From positions 1 through 64,000 of the forward strand of contig NZ_BMRT01000012.1 of the NCBI RefSeq assembly GCF_014648775.1: a stretch of DNA of 64,000 nt, read 5' to 3'. Positions 47,449 to 57,452 of the stretch are shown here, in pieces. The translations under genes were made by a program, and so were the position numbers. The notes beneath the pieces were generated by a model. The model saw nothing but the letters and a program-made list of their open reading frames with translations, made no database searches and was not told where the DNA came from. Within the stretch, counting starts at the first letter, position 1, and every line of letters begins with the position of its first letter. The stretch comes from Streptomyces abikoensis. GTDB taxonomy: Bacteria > Actinomycetota > Actinomycetes > Streptomycetales > Streptomycetaceae.

Positions 47449-48702
47449 ATGACCGCCCGTACCCGCACCCGTTCCCACGCCGTCCAGGTCGCCGCCGAGG
47501 ACGACGACCGGCTGCCTCCCGCGCGCTTCGCCTTCGGCTCCGTGACATGGAAGGAGGTCGCGCACCTCCACCTCAATCTGCTGGAGGGGATCCTCGGCTT
47601 CGTCTACGTCTCCCTGTGGCTCTACGCGGGCGCGCTGCTGTCGGTCACGGTCGTCGGGCTGCCGCTGCTGGCGGCCGGCCTGATGGGCGCGCGGGTGCTG
47701 GGCAGGGCCGAGCGGTGGCGGGCGCGGGTGCTGCTGGGCGTGCGGATCGACGAGCCGAGCCCGCTCCCCCGGCACCGTGCCCGCGGTTTCCTCAACCGGA
47801 TGTGGATGACGCTGAAGGATCCGGTGGCCTGGCGGAGCACGCTGTACGCGTTCATACGACTGCCATGGGGTGTTCTCACGTTCGCCATCGCGCTGACGTC
47901 CCTCTTCGTCGCGTGGCCGGTGCTGGGGCACATCGCGCGGGGGCTGACCAATGTGGACCGGGCGATGGTGCGCGGGCTGCTGTCGCCGTCGAGCGAGCTG
48001 GAGCGGCGGATCGCCGAGCTGGAGGAGGACCGGGGCGTGGTCGTGGACACGGCCGCCGCCGACCTCCGCCGTATCGAGCGCGATCTCCACGACGGCGCCC
48101 AGGCCCGTCTCGTCGCCCTGGCCATGGGGCTCGGCCTGGCGAAGGAGCGGCTGCTGGAGGACCCGGAGGCGGGCGCGCGGATGGTCGACGAGGCGCACGG
48201 CGAAGCGAAGCTCGCCCTCCAGGAGCTGCGCGACCTCGCCCGCGGCATCCACCCCGCGATCCTCACCGACCGCGGCCTCGGCCCGGCGCTGACGTCGGTG
48301 GCCGGGCGCTGCACGGTGCCGGTGAAGGTGGCCGTGGACCTGGAGTCCCGTCCGGCGCCCGCGATCGAGGGCATCGCCTACTTCACCGTCTCCGAGCTGC
48401 TGCAGAACATCAGCAAGCACAGCGGGGCCCGGACGGCGGAGGTCGAGCTGTGGCGCGCTACGGACGGCGCGAAGGACCGTACGGAGGACCGGCTGCTGAT
48501 CCGGGTCAGCGACGACGGGCGGGGCGGTGCCTCGACCGCCCGGGGCAGCGGGCTGGCCGGGCTGGCCGAGCGGCTGGGCTCGGTGGACGGGCTGTTCGTC
48601 GTGGACTCCCCCGCCGGCGGCCCGACGGTCGTCACGGCCGAGCTGCCCTGGCGGAGCCGCACCGAGAGCCGGAGCGAGAGCCGTACCGGCGGCCGTCCCT
48701 AG
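47449..48702 (+). CDS. Sensor histidine kinase, putative-sensor-domain type (1)
   Basis: 417 residues. The N-terminal domain has four membrane segments in the Streptomyces 'putative sensor' pattern (EVAHLHLNLLEGILGFVYVS, VTVVGLPLLAAGLMGARVLG, LPWGVLTFAIALTSLFVAWP). HisKA_3 follows with RRIERDLHDGAQARLVALAM (phospho-acceptor His214), then HATPase_c with SELLQNISKHSGAR, DDGRGG and GSGLAGLAERLGSVDG. It belongs to the NarL-partner (HPK7) group. It is the first of two paralogous kinases in tandem with one regulator. Confidence 0.9.
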   Translation: MTARTRTRSHAVQVAAEDDDRLPPARFAFGSVTWKEVAHLHLNLLEGILGFVYVSLWLYAGALLSVTVVGLPLLAAGLMGARVLGRAERWRARVLLGVRIDEPSPLPRHRARGFLNRMWMTLKDPVAWRSTLYAFIRLPWGVLTFAIALTSLFVAWPVLGHIARGLTNVDRAMVRGLLSPSSELERRIAELEEDRGVVVDTAAADLRRIERDLHDGAQARLVALAMGLGLAKERLLEDPEAGARMVDEAHGEAKLALQELRDLARGIHPAILTDRGLGPALTSVAGRCTVPVKVAVDLESRPAPAIEGIAYFTVSELLQNISKHSGARTAEVELWRATDGAKDRTEDRLLIRVSDDGRGGASTARGSGLAGLAERLGSVDGLFVVDSPAGGPTVVTAELPWRSRTESRSESRTGGRP

Positions 48703-48704
48703 CC

Positions 48705-48729
48705 CGGGGGTGGGGCTTTCCCCACCCCG
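48705..48729. promoter_or_regulatory. Second copy of the kinase-promoter palindrome
   Basis: GGGGTGGGG-CTTT-CCCCACCCC, followed by GAGGACACCCAC, matches the copy upstream of the first kinase gene (GGGGTGGGG-TTAT-CCCCACCCC then GCGGCACCCAC). It lies three bases after the first kinase stop and 97 bases before the second kinase start. Confidence 0.55.
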
Positions 48730-48826
48730 AGGACACCCACCCGCCTCATGGTCCCCGGCCGCCCGCCGGGAGAGCCTGGACGGGACAGGACACAGGCTCA
48801 CGAGGACAGCACGAGGACAGGACGAC

Positions 48827-50161
48827 ATGGCCATCGACCACGCGACCGGACGACCCCACCGGGTCCCCGCCGTGCTGCGCGCCCCGCTGGAGGGCCGCAC
48901 CTGGCGGGAGTTCCTCTACCTGATGACGAGCCTGCCCATCGCGGCCGTCGCCTTCGCGCTCGCCGTCACCCTGACCGCCGCGGGCGTCGGCACGCTGGTC
49001 ACCTTCGTCGGCGTGCCGCTGCTGGCCGCCACCCTCGCCGCCGCGCGCGGGCTGGGCGTCCTGGAGCGGGCGCGGGCCCGGGGGCTGCTGCGGCTGGAGA
49101 TCGCCGAGCCCGAGCCGGTCCGGGTCCGGCGGCGCCGCGACGGGCGCGGCCCCGGCCCGATGGCGTGGGTGGGCGCGCTGTTCAAGAGCGGTACGTCCTG
49201 GCGGCACCTGCTCTACGCGGTGGTGCACTTCCCGTGGGCGCTGTTCACGTTCGTCCTGTCGCTGGTGCTGTGGTCGGTCGGCTGGACCACCTTCCTCTAC
49301 CCGCTCTGGCAGTGGACGCTGCCCACGTTCGCGCACCAGCCCGGGATCCAGATCTACGGCGAGACCGGCGGCCGGCACTTCTACGTCGACTCCCCCTTCA
49401 CGATCGGCATCACCTGCGCCCTCGGCCTTCTCCTCGTGCTGGGCACGCCGTGGGTGATCCGGGGCCTGGCGCACGTGGACCGGCTGCTGGTGCGCGGGCT
49501 GCTGGGGCCCTCGCGGCTGGCGGAGCGCGTCTGGGAGCTGGAGGAGGACCGGGGCGTGGTCGTGGACACCGCCTCCGCCGACCTCCGCCGCATCGAGCGC
49601 GACCTCCACGACGGCGCCCAGGCCCGTCTCGTCTCCCTCGCCATGGAGCTGGGCCTGGCGAAGGAGCTGGTGGAACGGGACCCGGAGAAGGCCGCCCGCA
49701 TGGTCGACGAGGCCCACGGCGAGGTGAAGCTCGCCCTCCAGGAGCTGCGCGACCTCGCCCGCGGCATCCACCCCGCGATCCTCACCGACCGCGGCCTCGG
49801 CCCGGCGCTCGCCTCGCTGGCCGGCCGCTGCACCGTGCCGGTGGCGACCGAGGTGGACCTGGACTCCCGCCCCGCGCCCGCCATCGAGGGCATCGCCTAC
49901 TTCACCGTCTCCGAACTCCTCCAGAACGTGAGCAAGCACAGCCGGGCGCGCTCCGCCCAGGTGGACGTCTGGCGCTCGGGCGACCGGCTGATGCTGCGGG
50001 TGGGGGACGACGGACGCGGCGGCGCCGGGACCACGAGCGGCAGCGGCCTGGCGGGGCTCGCCGAGCGGCTGGGCTCGGTGGACGGGCTCCTGGTCGTCGA
50101 CTCGCCCGTCGGCGGCCCGACGACCGTCACCGCCGAGCTGCCCTGGCGCGCCCGGGGCTAG
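48827..50161 (+). CDS. Sensor histidine kinase, putative-sensor-domain type (2)
   Basis: 444 residues, a paralogue of the preceding kinase: identical runs such as RRIERDLHDGAQARLV (His261) and LQELRDLARGIHPAILTDRG. It differs in its sensor part, where an extra loop (WTLPTFAHQPGIQIYGETGG RHFYVDSP, 165-190) lies between membrane segments and probably faces outward. HATPase_c (SELLQNVSKHSRAR, DDGRGG, GSGLAGLAERLG) is complete. AGGA-rich sequence precedes the ATG. Both kinases probably signal to the next gene. Confidence 0.9.
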   Translation: MAIDHATGRPHRVPAVLRAPLEGRTWREFLYLMTSLPIAAVAFALAVTLTAAGVGTLVTFVGVPLLAATLAAARGLGVLERARARGLLRLEIAEPEPVRVRRRRDGRGPGPMAWVGALFKSGTSWRHLLYAVVHFPWALFTFVLSLVLWSVGWTTFLYPLWQWTLPTFAHQPGIQIYGETGGRHFYVDSPFTIGITCALGLLLVLGTPWVIRGLAHVDRLLVRGLLGPSRLAERVWELEEDRGVVVDTASADLRRIERDLHDGAQARLVSLAMELGLAKELVERDPEKAARMVDEAHGEVKLALQELRDLARGIHPAILTDRGLGPALASLAGRCTVPVATEVDLDSRPAPAIEGIAYFTVSELLQNVSKHSRARSAQVDVWRSGDRLMLRVGDDGRGGAGTTSGSGLAGLAERLGSVDGLLVVDSPVGGPTTVTAELPWRARG

Positions 50162-50299
50162 CGCCCCGCGCACAACCCGCCCCCGCGCACACCCCGCCCC
50201 GGCCGCCCCGGCCACGCGCCGCACGCTCCGCCCCCGGATGCTGCGATGCTGACGCGGTACGAACCACGTCGGCAGCAACACCAGGGGGCAGGAGAAAAC

Positions 50300-50977
50300 G
50301 TGATCGCGGACGACAGCGTGCGGGTGGTCATCGCCGAGGACTCGGTGCTGCTCAGGGAGGGCCTGACCCGGCTGCTCACCGATCTGGGGCACGAGGTCGT
50401 GGCGGGTGTGGGCGACGCGGAGGGGCTGCTCAAGACGATCGCCGAGCTCTCCGCCGCCGACGCCCTCCCCGATGTGGTCGTCGCGGACGTCCGGATGCCC
50501 CCGACCCACACCGACGAGGGCGTCCGCGCGGCGGTGCGGCTGCGCCGCGACCACCCGGAGCTGGGGGTGCTGGTCTTCTCGCAGTACGTCGAGGAGCAGT
50601 ACGCCACCGAGCTGCTGGCCGGCAGCACCCGGGGCGTCGGCTATCTGCTGAAGGACCGCGTCGCCGAGGTCCGCGAGTTCGTGGACGCGGTCGTCCGCGT
50701 CGCGCGCGGCGGGACCGCGCTGGACCCCGAGGTCGTCGCCCAGCTGCTGGGCCGCAGCCGCAAGCAGGACGTGCTCGCCGGGCTCACCCCGCGCGAGCGG
50801 GAGGTCCTCGGCCTGATGGCCGAGGGCCGGACGAACTCGGCCATCGCCAAGCAGCTCGTGGTCAGCGACGGCGCGGTGGAGAAGCACGTCAGCAACATCT
50901 TCCTGAAGCTGGGCCTCTCCCCGAGCGAGGGCGACCACCGCCGGGTGCTGGCGGTGCTCACGTATCTGCGGTCCTGA
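50300..50977 (+). CDS. NarL/LuxR-type response regulator
   Basis: 225 residues from GTG behind GGAGAAAAC. Receiver domain: acidic pair Glu13/Asp14 (VVIAEDSVLLREGL), phosphorylation site Asp63 (VVVADVRMPPTHTDEG), and Lys in GYLLKDRVAEV. C-terminal LuxR-type HTH: LTPREREVLGLMAEGRTNSA and VEKHVSNIFLKLGLSPSE. It follows two histidine kinases and precedes korAB, so its regulon may include the two palindromes upstream of the kinases. Confidence 0.92.
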   Translation: MIADDSVRVVIAEDSVLLREGLTRLLTDLGHEVVAGVGDAEGLLKTIAELSAADALPDVVVADVRMPPTHTDEGVRAAVRLRRDHPELGVLVFSQYVEEQYATELLAGSTRGVGYLLKDRVAEVREFVDAVVRVARGGTALDPEVVAQLLGRSRKQDVLAGLTPREREVLGLMAEGRTNSAIAKQLVVSDGAVEKHVSNIFLKLGLSPSEGDHRRVLAVLTYLRS

Positions 50978-51163
50978 CAGACCAAAGAGTCCTGACCACC
51001 CGAAGAGCCCGGTGACGGCGAGGGCACCGACCGGAGCGTTACCGTCCGCGGTTGATTCGTTGATCCGCTCGGGGAAGGCTGCCCTTGCCCACGTACGATG
51101 GCCGTGGGATCGCCGGTCGGCGCCATCGTCCGGCCGGCGCCGCCACGAGGGAGGTCCGAAGCA

Positions 51164-53129
51164 GTGACCAGCCAGGTCAGCAGCCCGGCCGAAGAGGCCG
51201 CACCCGACGGTCCGGGCGGCGAGGCCGACGCCCGTGAACGCCTCGCCGGACAGCGCGGCCCGACCGACGGCCCGGACGGCGCCAAGGAAGTACGCCGGCT
51301 GGACCGGGTGATCATCCGGTTCGCGGGTGACTCGGGTGACGGCATGCAGCTCACCGGGGACCGGTTCACCTCCGAGACGGCGTCGTTCGGCAACGACCTC
51401 TCCACCCTGCCGAACTTCCCCGCCGAGATCCGGGCCCCCGCCGGCACCCTCCCGGGTGTGTCCTCGTTCCAGCTGCACTTCGCCGACCACGACATCCTCA
51501 CCCCCGGCGACGCGCCGAACGTCCTGGTCGCGATGAACCCGGCCGCGCTCAAGGCCAACATCGCGGACGTGCCCCACGGCGCGGAGATCATCGTCAACAC
51601 GGACGAGTTCACCAAGCGCCCCATGGCGAAGGTGGGTTACGACAGCAACCCCCTGGAGGACGGCTCGCTGGACGCCTACAACGTCCATCCGGTGCCGCTG
51701 ACGACGCTGACCATCGAGGCGCTCAAGGAGTACGGCCTCTCCCGCAAGGAGGCGGAGCGCAGCAAGAACATGTTCGCGCTCGGCCTGTTGTCGTGGATGT
51801 ACCACCGGCCGACCGAGAGCACCGAGGCGTTCCTGCGGAAGAAGTTCGCCAAGAAGCCGGAGATCGCGGAGGCCAACGTCACCGCCTTCCGGGCGGGCTG
51901 GAACTTCGGTGAGACGACGGAGGACTTCGCGGTCTCCTACGAGGTCGCGCCCGCCACGGCGGCCTTCCCGCCGGGCACCTACCGCAACATCTCCGGCAAC
52001 CTCGCGCTGTCCTACGGCCTGATCGCCGCCGCCCGCCAGGCGGACCTGCCGCTCTACCTGGGCTCGTACCCGATCACCCCGGCCTCGGACATCCTCCACG
52101 AGCTGTCGAAGCACAAGAACTTCGGCGTGCGCACCTTCCAGGCCGAGGACGAGATCGCCGGCATCGGCGCGGCGCTGGGCGCGGCGTTCGGCGGCGCGCT
52201 CGCCGTGACCACCACCTCCGGCCCGGGCGTGGCCCTGAAGTCCGAGACGATCGGCCTGGCCGTCTCGCTCGAACTGCCGCTGCTGATCGTCGACATCCAG
52301 CGCGGCGGCCCCTCCACCGGCCTGCCCACCAAGACCGAGCAGGCCGATCTGCTGCAGGCGATGTACGGGCGCAACGGCGAGGCCCCCGTGCCGATCGTGG
52401 CCCCCCGGACGCCCGGCGACTGCTTCGCCGCCGCCCTGGACGCGGCCCGGATCGCGCTCACCTACCGGACGCCGGTCTTCCTGCTGAGCGACGGCTACCT
52501 GGCCAACGGCTCCGAGCCCTGGCGGGTCCCGGAGCCGGACGAGCTGCCCGACCTGCGGGTCCAGTTCGCCTCCGGGCCCAACCACACCCTCGCCGACGGC
52601 ACCGAGGTGTTCTGGCCGTACAAGCGCGACCCCCACACCCTGGCCCGCCCCTGGGCCGTGCCGGGCACCCCGGGCCTGGAGCACCGCATCGGCGGCATCG
52701 AGAAGCAGGACGGCACGGGCAACATCTCCTACGACCCGGCCAACCACGACTTCATGGTCCGCACCCGCCAGGCCAAGGTCGACGGCGTCGACGTCCCCGG
52801 CGTCGAGGTGGACGACCCGTCGGGCCAGGCCCGCACGCTGGTGCTCGGCTGGGGCTCCACCTACGGCCCCATCACGGCGGCGGTACGGCGCGTACGGGCG
52901 GGCGGGGGCGCGGTGGCCCAGGCCCATCTGCGCCACCTCAACCCCTTCCCCGGGAATCTCGGCGAGGTCCTCGGGCGTTACGAGAAGGTGGTCGTACCGG
53001 AGATGAACCTCGGTCAGCTCGCCACGCTGCTGCGGGCGAAGTACCTCGTCGACATCCGCTCGTACACCCAGGTGAGCGGAATGCCGTTCAAGGCCGAGCA
53101 GCTCGCCACCGTGCTCAAGGAGGCCATCG

Positions 53130-53137
<8 letters not shown>
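51164..53137 (+). CDS. korA: 2-oxoacid:ferredoxin oxidoreductase, fused gamma-alpha subunit
   Basis: 657 residues from GTG behind GGGAGG. The N-terminal gamma domain begins at about residue 48 (DRVIIRFAGDSGDGMQLTGD), and the alpha (pyrimidine-binding) domain carries YLGSYPITPASDILHELSKH, FQAEDEIAGIGAALGAAFGG and TSGPGVALKSETIGLA. This is the actinobacterial KorA type known from Mycobacterium tuberculosis, which decarboxylates 2-oxoglutarate to succinyl-CoA and reduces ferredoxin in an oxygen-tolerant branch of the TCA cycle. Eight bases overlap with korB. The first 45 residues are a disordered extension. Confidence 0.92.
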
Positions 53138-54179
<1,042 letters not shown>

Positions 54180-54193
54180 GTCTGGGCCCAAAC

Positions 54194-54240
54194 GCCGGAC
54201 GGGCTGTTTTCGGCCCGTCCGGCGGGGCGTCTGACGCCCC
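54194..54240 (+). terminator. Double terminator after korB
   Basis: GCCGGACGGGC-TGTTTTC-GGCCCGTCCGGC (11 bp or more) is followed directly by a second stem GGGGCGT-CTG-ACGCCCC. They lie 14 bases past the korB stop. Confidence 0.75.
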
Positions 54241-54263
54241 GGCGGCTGGGCAGCCGTTCTCAT

Positions 54264-56234
54264 ATGAACATGGCCGAGCCCGAACCCGTCGTCCGCGACC
54301 GCCTCGCCTACCGACTGAAGCGCGCGTTCCTCGGTCCTCCGCTGGTCACCGAGCGGCTCTCGCAGGAGAAGCTGTCCAACCCGATGGCGCTCGGCGTCCT
54401 CGCCTCCGACTGCATCTCGTCGACCGCGTACGGCACCGAGGAGATACTGCGCATCCTCGTCCCCGTCGCCGGTGTCGCCGCGTTCACGCTGCTCATGCCC
54501 GTGACCGGCGGGATCCTGCTGGTCCTGCTGCTCCTGACGCTCTCCTACCGCGACGTCGTCTCCGTCTACACCCGCGCGGGCGGCTCGTACGTCGTCGCGC
54601 GCGAGAACTTCGGGCCGCGCGTCGCGCAGATCGCGGCGGTGGCGCTGCTCGTCGACTACATCGTCACCGTCGCCGTACAGACCTCCGCCGGCACCGACGC
54701 CCTCATCTCCCTCGCCCACCTCACCGGTGACGGCTACACCGGCATCGACCACCTCAAGCTCCCCATCACGGCGGGAGTGGTGGTGGTGCTGATGTACGGG
54801 AATCTGCGCGGGGTGCGGGAGGCGGGGCGGGCGTTCGCCGCGCCCGCGTACCTCTTCATGCTCGCCGTCGCGGCCATGCTGGTCGTGGGGCTGCTGCGGG
54901 CGCTGGACGGCGGGCTGCCGCACGCGGACGTCCGGGCCCACGGCGCGGTCCCGCTGGGCGAGCCCGGGCACGGCTGGCTGTACGGGGCGTCGCTCTTCAT
55001 GGTGCTGCGCGCCTTCGCCAACGGCGGCTCCTCCCTGACCGGCCTGGAGGCCATCTCCAACGGCGTCTCCGCCTTCCGCCGCCCCCAGGGCGTCAACGCC
55101 CGGCGGACGCTCACCGCGATGAGCTGCGTCCTGGGCGTCATGGTCTTCGGCGTCTCCGCGCTCGCCCACTTCACCCACGCCATCCCCTACACCGACGGCA
55201 ACCCCACCGTCCTCGCCCAGGAGGCGCGTCTGGTCTTCGGCGGCGGCTGGGCGGGCACCGCCGGGCTCGTCTACGTCCAGCTCGCCACCGCGCTGATCCT
55301 CTACACGGGCGCCAACACGCCCTTCACCGGCTTCCCCTTCCTCGCCAGCTTCGTCGCCGAGGACCGCTTCCTGCCCCGGCAGCTGATGCGGCGCGGGCAC
55401 CGGCTCGCCTTCTCCAACGGGATCATCTGCCTCACCGTCGTCTCGCTGGCCCTGCTGCTGGTGACGCGCGCCAGCGTCGACAAGCTCGTCGCGCTGTACG
55501 CCATCGGCGTCTTCACCGGCTTCACGATGGCGGGCGCCGGGATGACGGCCCACTACTGGCGGCGCCGCGAGTCCCTCTGGAAGACGGCGACGAACCTCGC
55601 CGCGGCCGTGGTCTCCGCGCTGGTCGTCGTGATCTTCGCGATCACCAAGTTCACCGAGGGCGCCTGGCTGGTCGTGGTGGTCTTCCCGCTCGGGGTGTGG
55701 GCGCTGATCCGGATCAACCGCCAGTACCGGGAGGAGGCCGCCGCCCTGGAGAACGTCCCCGCGTTCGTCTCGGACCGCCCCCACTGGCGGCGGCACGTCG
55801 TCCACGTCCTCGTCGACAGCCTCGACCTGGCCACGATCAAGGCCCTGCAGTACGCCCACGAGGTGCGCCCCGACGAGGTGCGCGCCCTCCACTTCGTCAT
55901 CGACGAGCCCCGGGCGCGGCGGCTGGTGGCCCGCTGGGACGCCTCGTCCGGCACGACCGTCCCGCTGGAGCTCGTGGACTGCCCCGACCGACGGCTGCGG
56001 CACGCCGTGGCCGGGCACGCCGCCCGGACGACGGCCGACGGCACGACAGCGCTGACCCTGCTGATCCCCCGCCGCACCTACCGCTCCCCGCTGGGCCGGC
56101 TGCTCCACCGCGGCACGGCGGAGGAGATGGCCCGGGTCCTGGAGCAGCTGCCGAACGTGGCGGTGACGATCCTGCCCTTCGACGTCACCACCGCGATGCA
56201 ACGTGTCCGCGCGGGGGGCGTACCACGACCGTAA
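54264..56234 (+). CDS. APC-superfamily permease, KimA-like
   Basis: 656 residues with about 12 transmembrane segments and a hydrophilic C-terminal domain of about 170 residues (from INRQYREEAAALENVPAFVS). The N-terminal GVLASDCISSTAYGTEEILR and RAGGSYVVARENFGPRVAQI resemble Bacillus KimA (YdaO), a high-affinity K+/H+ symporter regulated by cyclic di-AMP, rather than amino-acid carriers. Substrate in this organism is not proved. ATG is 24 bases after the korB terminators. Its 3' end carries a tandem duplication. Confidence 0.8.
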   Translation: MNMAEPEPVVRDRLAYRLKRAFLGPPLVTERLSQEKLSNPMALGVLASDCISSTAYGTEEILRILVPVAGVAAFTLLMPVTGGILLVLLLLTLSYRDVVSVYTRAGGSYVVARENFGPRVAQIAAVALLVDYIVTVAVQTSAGTDALISLAHLTGDGYTGIDHLKLPITAGVVVVLMYGNLRGVREAGRAFAAPAYLFMLAVAAMLVVGLLRALDGGLPHADVRAHGAVPLGEPGHGWLYGASLFMVLRAFANGGSSLTGLEAISNGVSAFRRPQGVNARRTLTAMSCVLGVMVFGVSALAHFTHAIPYTDGNPTVLAQEARLVFGGGWAGTAGLVYVQLATALILYTGANTPFTGFPFLASFVAEDRFLPRQLMRRGHRLAFSNGIICLTVVSLALLLVTRASVDKLVALYAIGVFTGFTMAGAGMTAHYWRRRESLWKTATNLAAAVVSALVVVIFAITKFTEGAWLVVVVFPLGVWALIRINRQYREEAAALENVPAFVSDRPHWRRHVVHVLVDSLDLATIKALQYAHEVRPDEVRALHFVIDEPRARRLVARWDASSGTTVPLELVDCPDRRLRHAVAGHAARTTADGTTALTLLIPRRTYRSPLGRLLHRGTAEEMARVLEQLPNVAVTILPFDVTTAMQRVRAGGVPRP

Positions 56235-56257
56235 GCGGGGGCGTACCACGACCGTAA
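56211..56257 (+). repeat. 23/24-base tandem duplication across a stop codon
   Basis: GCGGGGGGCGTACCACGACCGTAA is followed by the same sequence with one G fewer. The first copy ends in the permease's TAA stop. Confidence 0.9.
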
Positions 56258-56336
56258 TGCGATACGGGCATGACAGTCCCGCGCGCCGGGGTCTACCGTC
56301 GCTAGGTCGCCGTCGCCGCACCCAGGGAGGGACCCC

Positions 56337-57341
56337 GTGTCACCCGAGCCATCACCCCAGGAATCCCGCGCAGGGCTGCTCTACGGGGTGGCCGCCTATG
56401 GCATCTGGGGGCTGTTCCCCCTCTACTGGCCGCTGCTGGAGCCCACCGGGGCGGTCGAGATCCTCGCCCACCGCATGGTGTGGTCGCTGGTCACGGTCGC
56501 GGCCGTACTGGCCCTGACCCGGCGCTGGGGCTGGATACGCCCGCTGCTGCGGCAGCCCAAACGACTGGCGATGGCGGCGGTGGGCGCGGCCGTCATCTCC
56601 GTGAACTGGTGGGTCTACATCTGGGCCGTGAACTCCGGCCACGTCGTGGAGACCTCCCTGGGGTACTTCATCAACCCCCTCGCCACCATCGGCCTGGGCG
56701 TCCTCGTGCTGCGCGAGCGGCTGCGCCCGGCGCAGTGGGCGGCGGTCGGCGTGGGCGTCGCGGCGGTGATCGTGCTGGCCGTGGGCTACGGCAAGCCGCC
56801 GTGGGTGGCGCTCACCATCGCGGCGACGTTCAGCACCTACAGCCTGGTGAAGAAGAAGGTGGGGCTGGGCGGCCTGGAGTCGATGGCCGTCGAGACGGCC
56901 GTGCAGTTCCTCCCGGCGCTCGTGGTGCTGCTCGTCCTCGGCGCGCAGGGGAAGTCGAGCTTCGTCTCCGAGGGCGGCGGGCACACCCTGCTCCTGCTGG
57001 GCACCGGTGTGATCACCGCGATTCCGCTGGTCTCCTTCGGCGCGGCGGCGGTACGGCTGCCGCTGTCGGTGCTCGGGATGCTCCAGTACCTGGCGCCGGT
57101 CTTCCAGTTCGCCCTGGGGCTGCTGGTCTTCCACGAGGCGATGCCGGCGGAGCGCTGGGCGGGCTTCGCGCTCGTCTGGCTCGCGCTGGCCGTGCTCACC
57201 TGGGACGGGCTGCGCACGGCGCGGCAGTCCCGGGTGGAGCTGAAGGAGGCCCAGGAGCGGACGGTCACAACTGGCAACACAGAAAACACAATTGCCACTG
57301 AGACCTCTCAGGACACAGAAACCACAGCTCAGCGCGGTTGA
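56337..57341 (+). CDS. rarD: RarD/EamA-family transporter
   Basis: 334 residues with ten transmembrane segments. GLLYGVAAYGIWGLFPLYWP at the N-terminus, the HRMVWS motif, and VNWWVYIWAVNSGHVVETSL with GYFINPL are RarD signatures. GTG start behind AGGGAGG. The last 25 residues (TTGNTENTIATETSQDTETT) are Thr/Asn-rich and use AT-rich codons unlike the rest, suggesting a recently gained end. RarD proteins are chloramphenicol-sensitivity-linked permeases of unknown natural substrate. Confidence 0.9.
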   Translation: MSPEPSPQESRAGLLYGVAAYGIWGLFPLYWPLLEPTGAVEILAHRMVWSLVTVAAVLALTRRWGWIRPLLRQPKRLAMAAVGAAVISVNWWVYIWAVNSGHVVETSLGYFINPLATIGLGVLVLRERLRPAQWAAVGVGVAAVIVLAVGYGKPPWVALTIAATFSTYSLVKKKVGLGGLESMAVETAVQFLPALVVLLVLGAQGKSSFVSEGGGHTLLLLGTGVITAIPLVSFGAAAVRLPLSVLGMLQYLAPVFQFALGLLVFHEAMPAERWAGFALVWLALAVLTWDGLRTARQSRVELKEAQERTVTTGNTENTIATETSQDTETTAQRG

Positions 57342-57390
57342 GCGGACGACCGATATCCGGAAACCGGTGATCGGTGTCCGAAACGCGCTC

Positions 57391-57419
57391 TTGACGTGCT
57401 TTCAGGGGGCCCTCAACAT
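57391..57419 (+). promoter_or_regulatory. Candidate promoter of the aminopeptidase gene
   Basis: TTGACG and CAACAT are 17 bases apart and end 33 bases before the ATG. The -35 box is good; the -10 box keeps only the second A and last T. Confidence 0.4.
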
Positions 57420-57452
57420 CATGGCCACGTCAAACAGAGTTGGGAGCCCCCC

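Noticed and set aside
54180..54263. Cyclic di-AMP riboswitch before the KimA-like gene
   Set aside because: The 84-base gap is filled by two terminator hairpins and is too short for the riboswitch.
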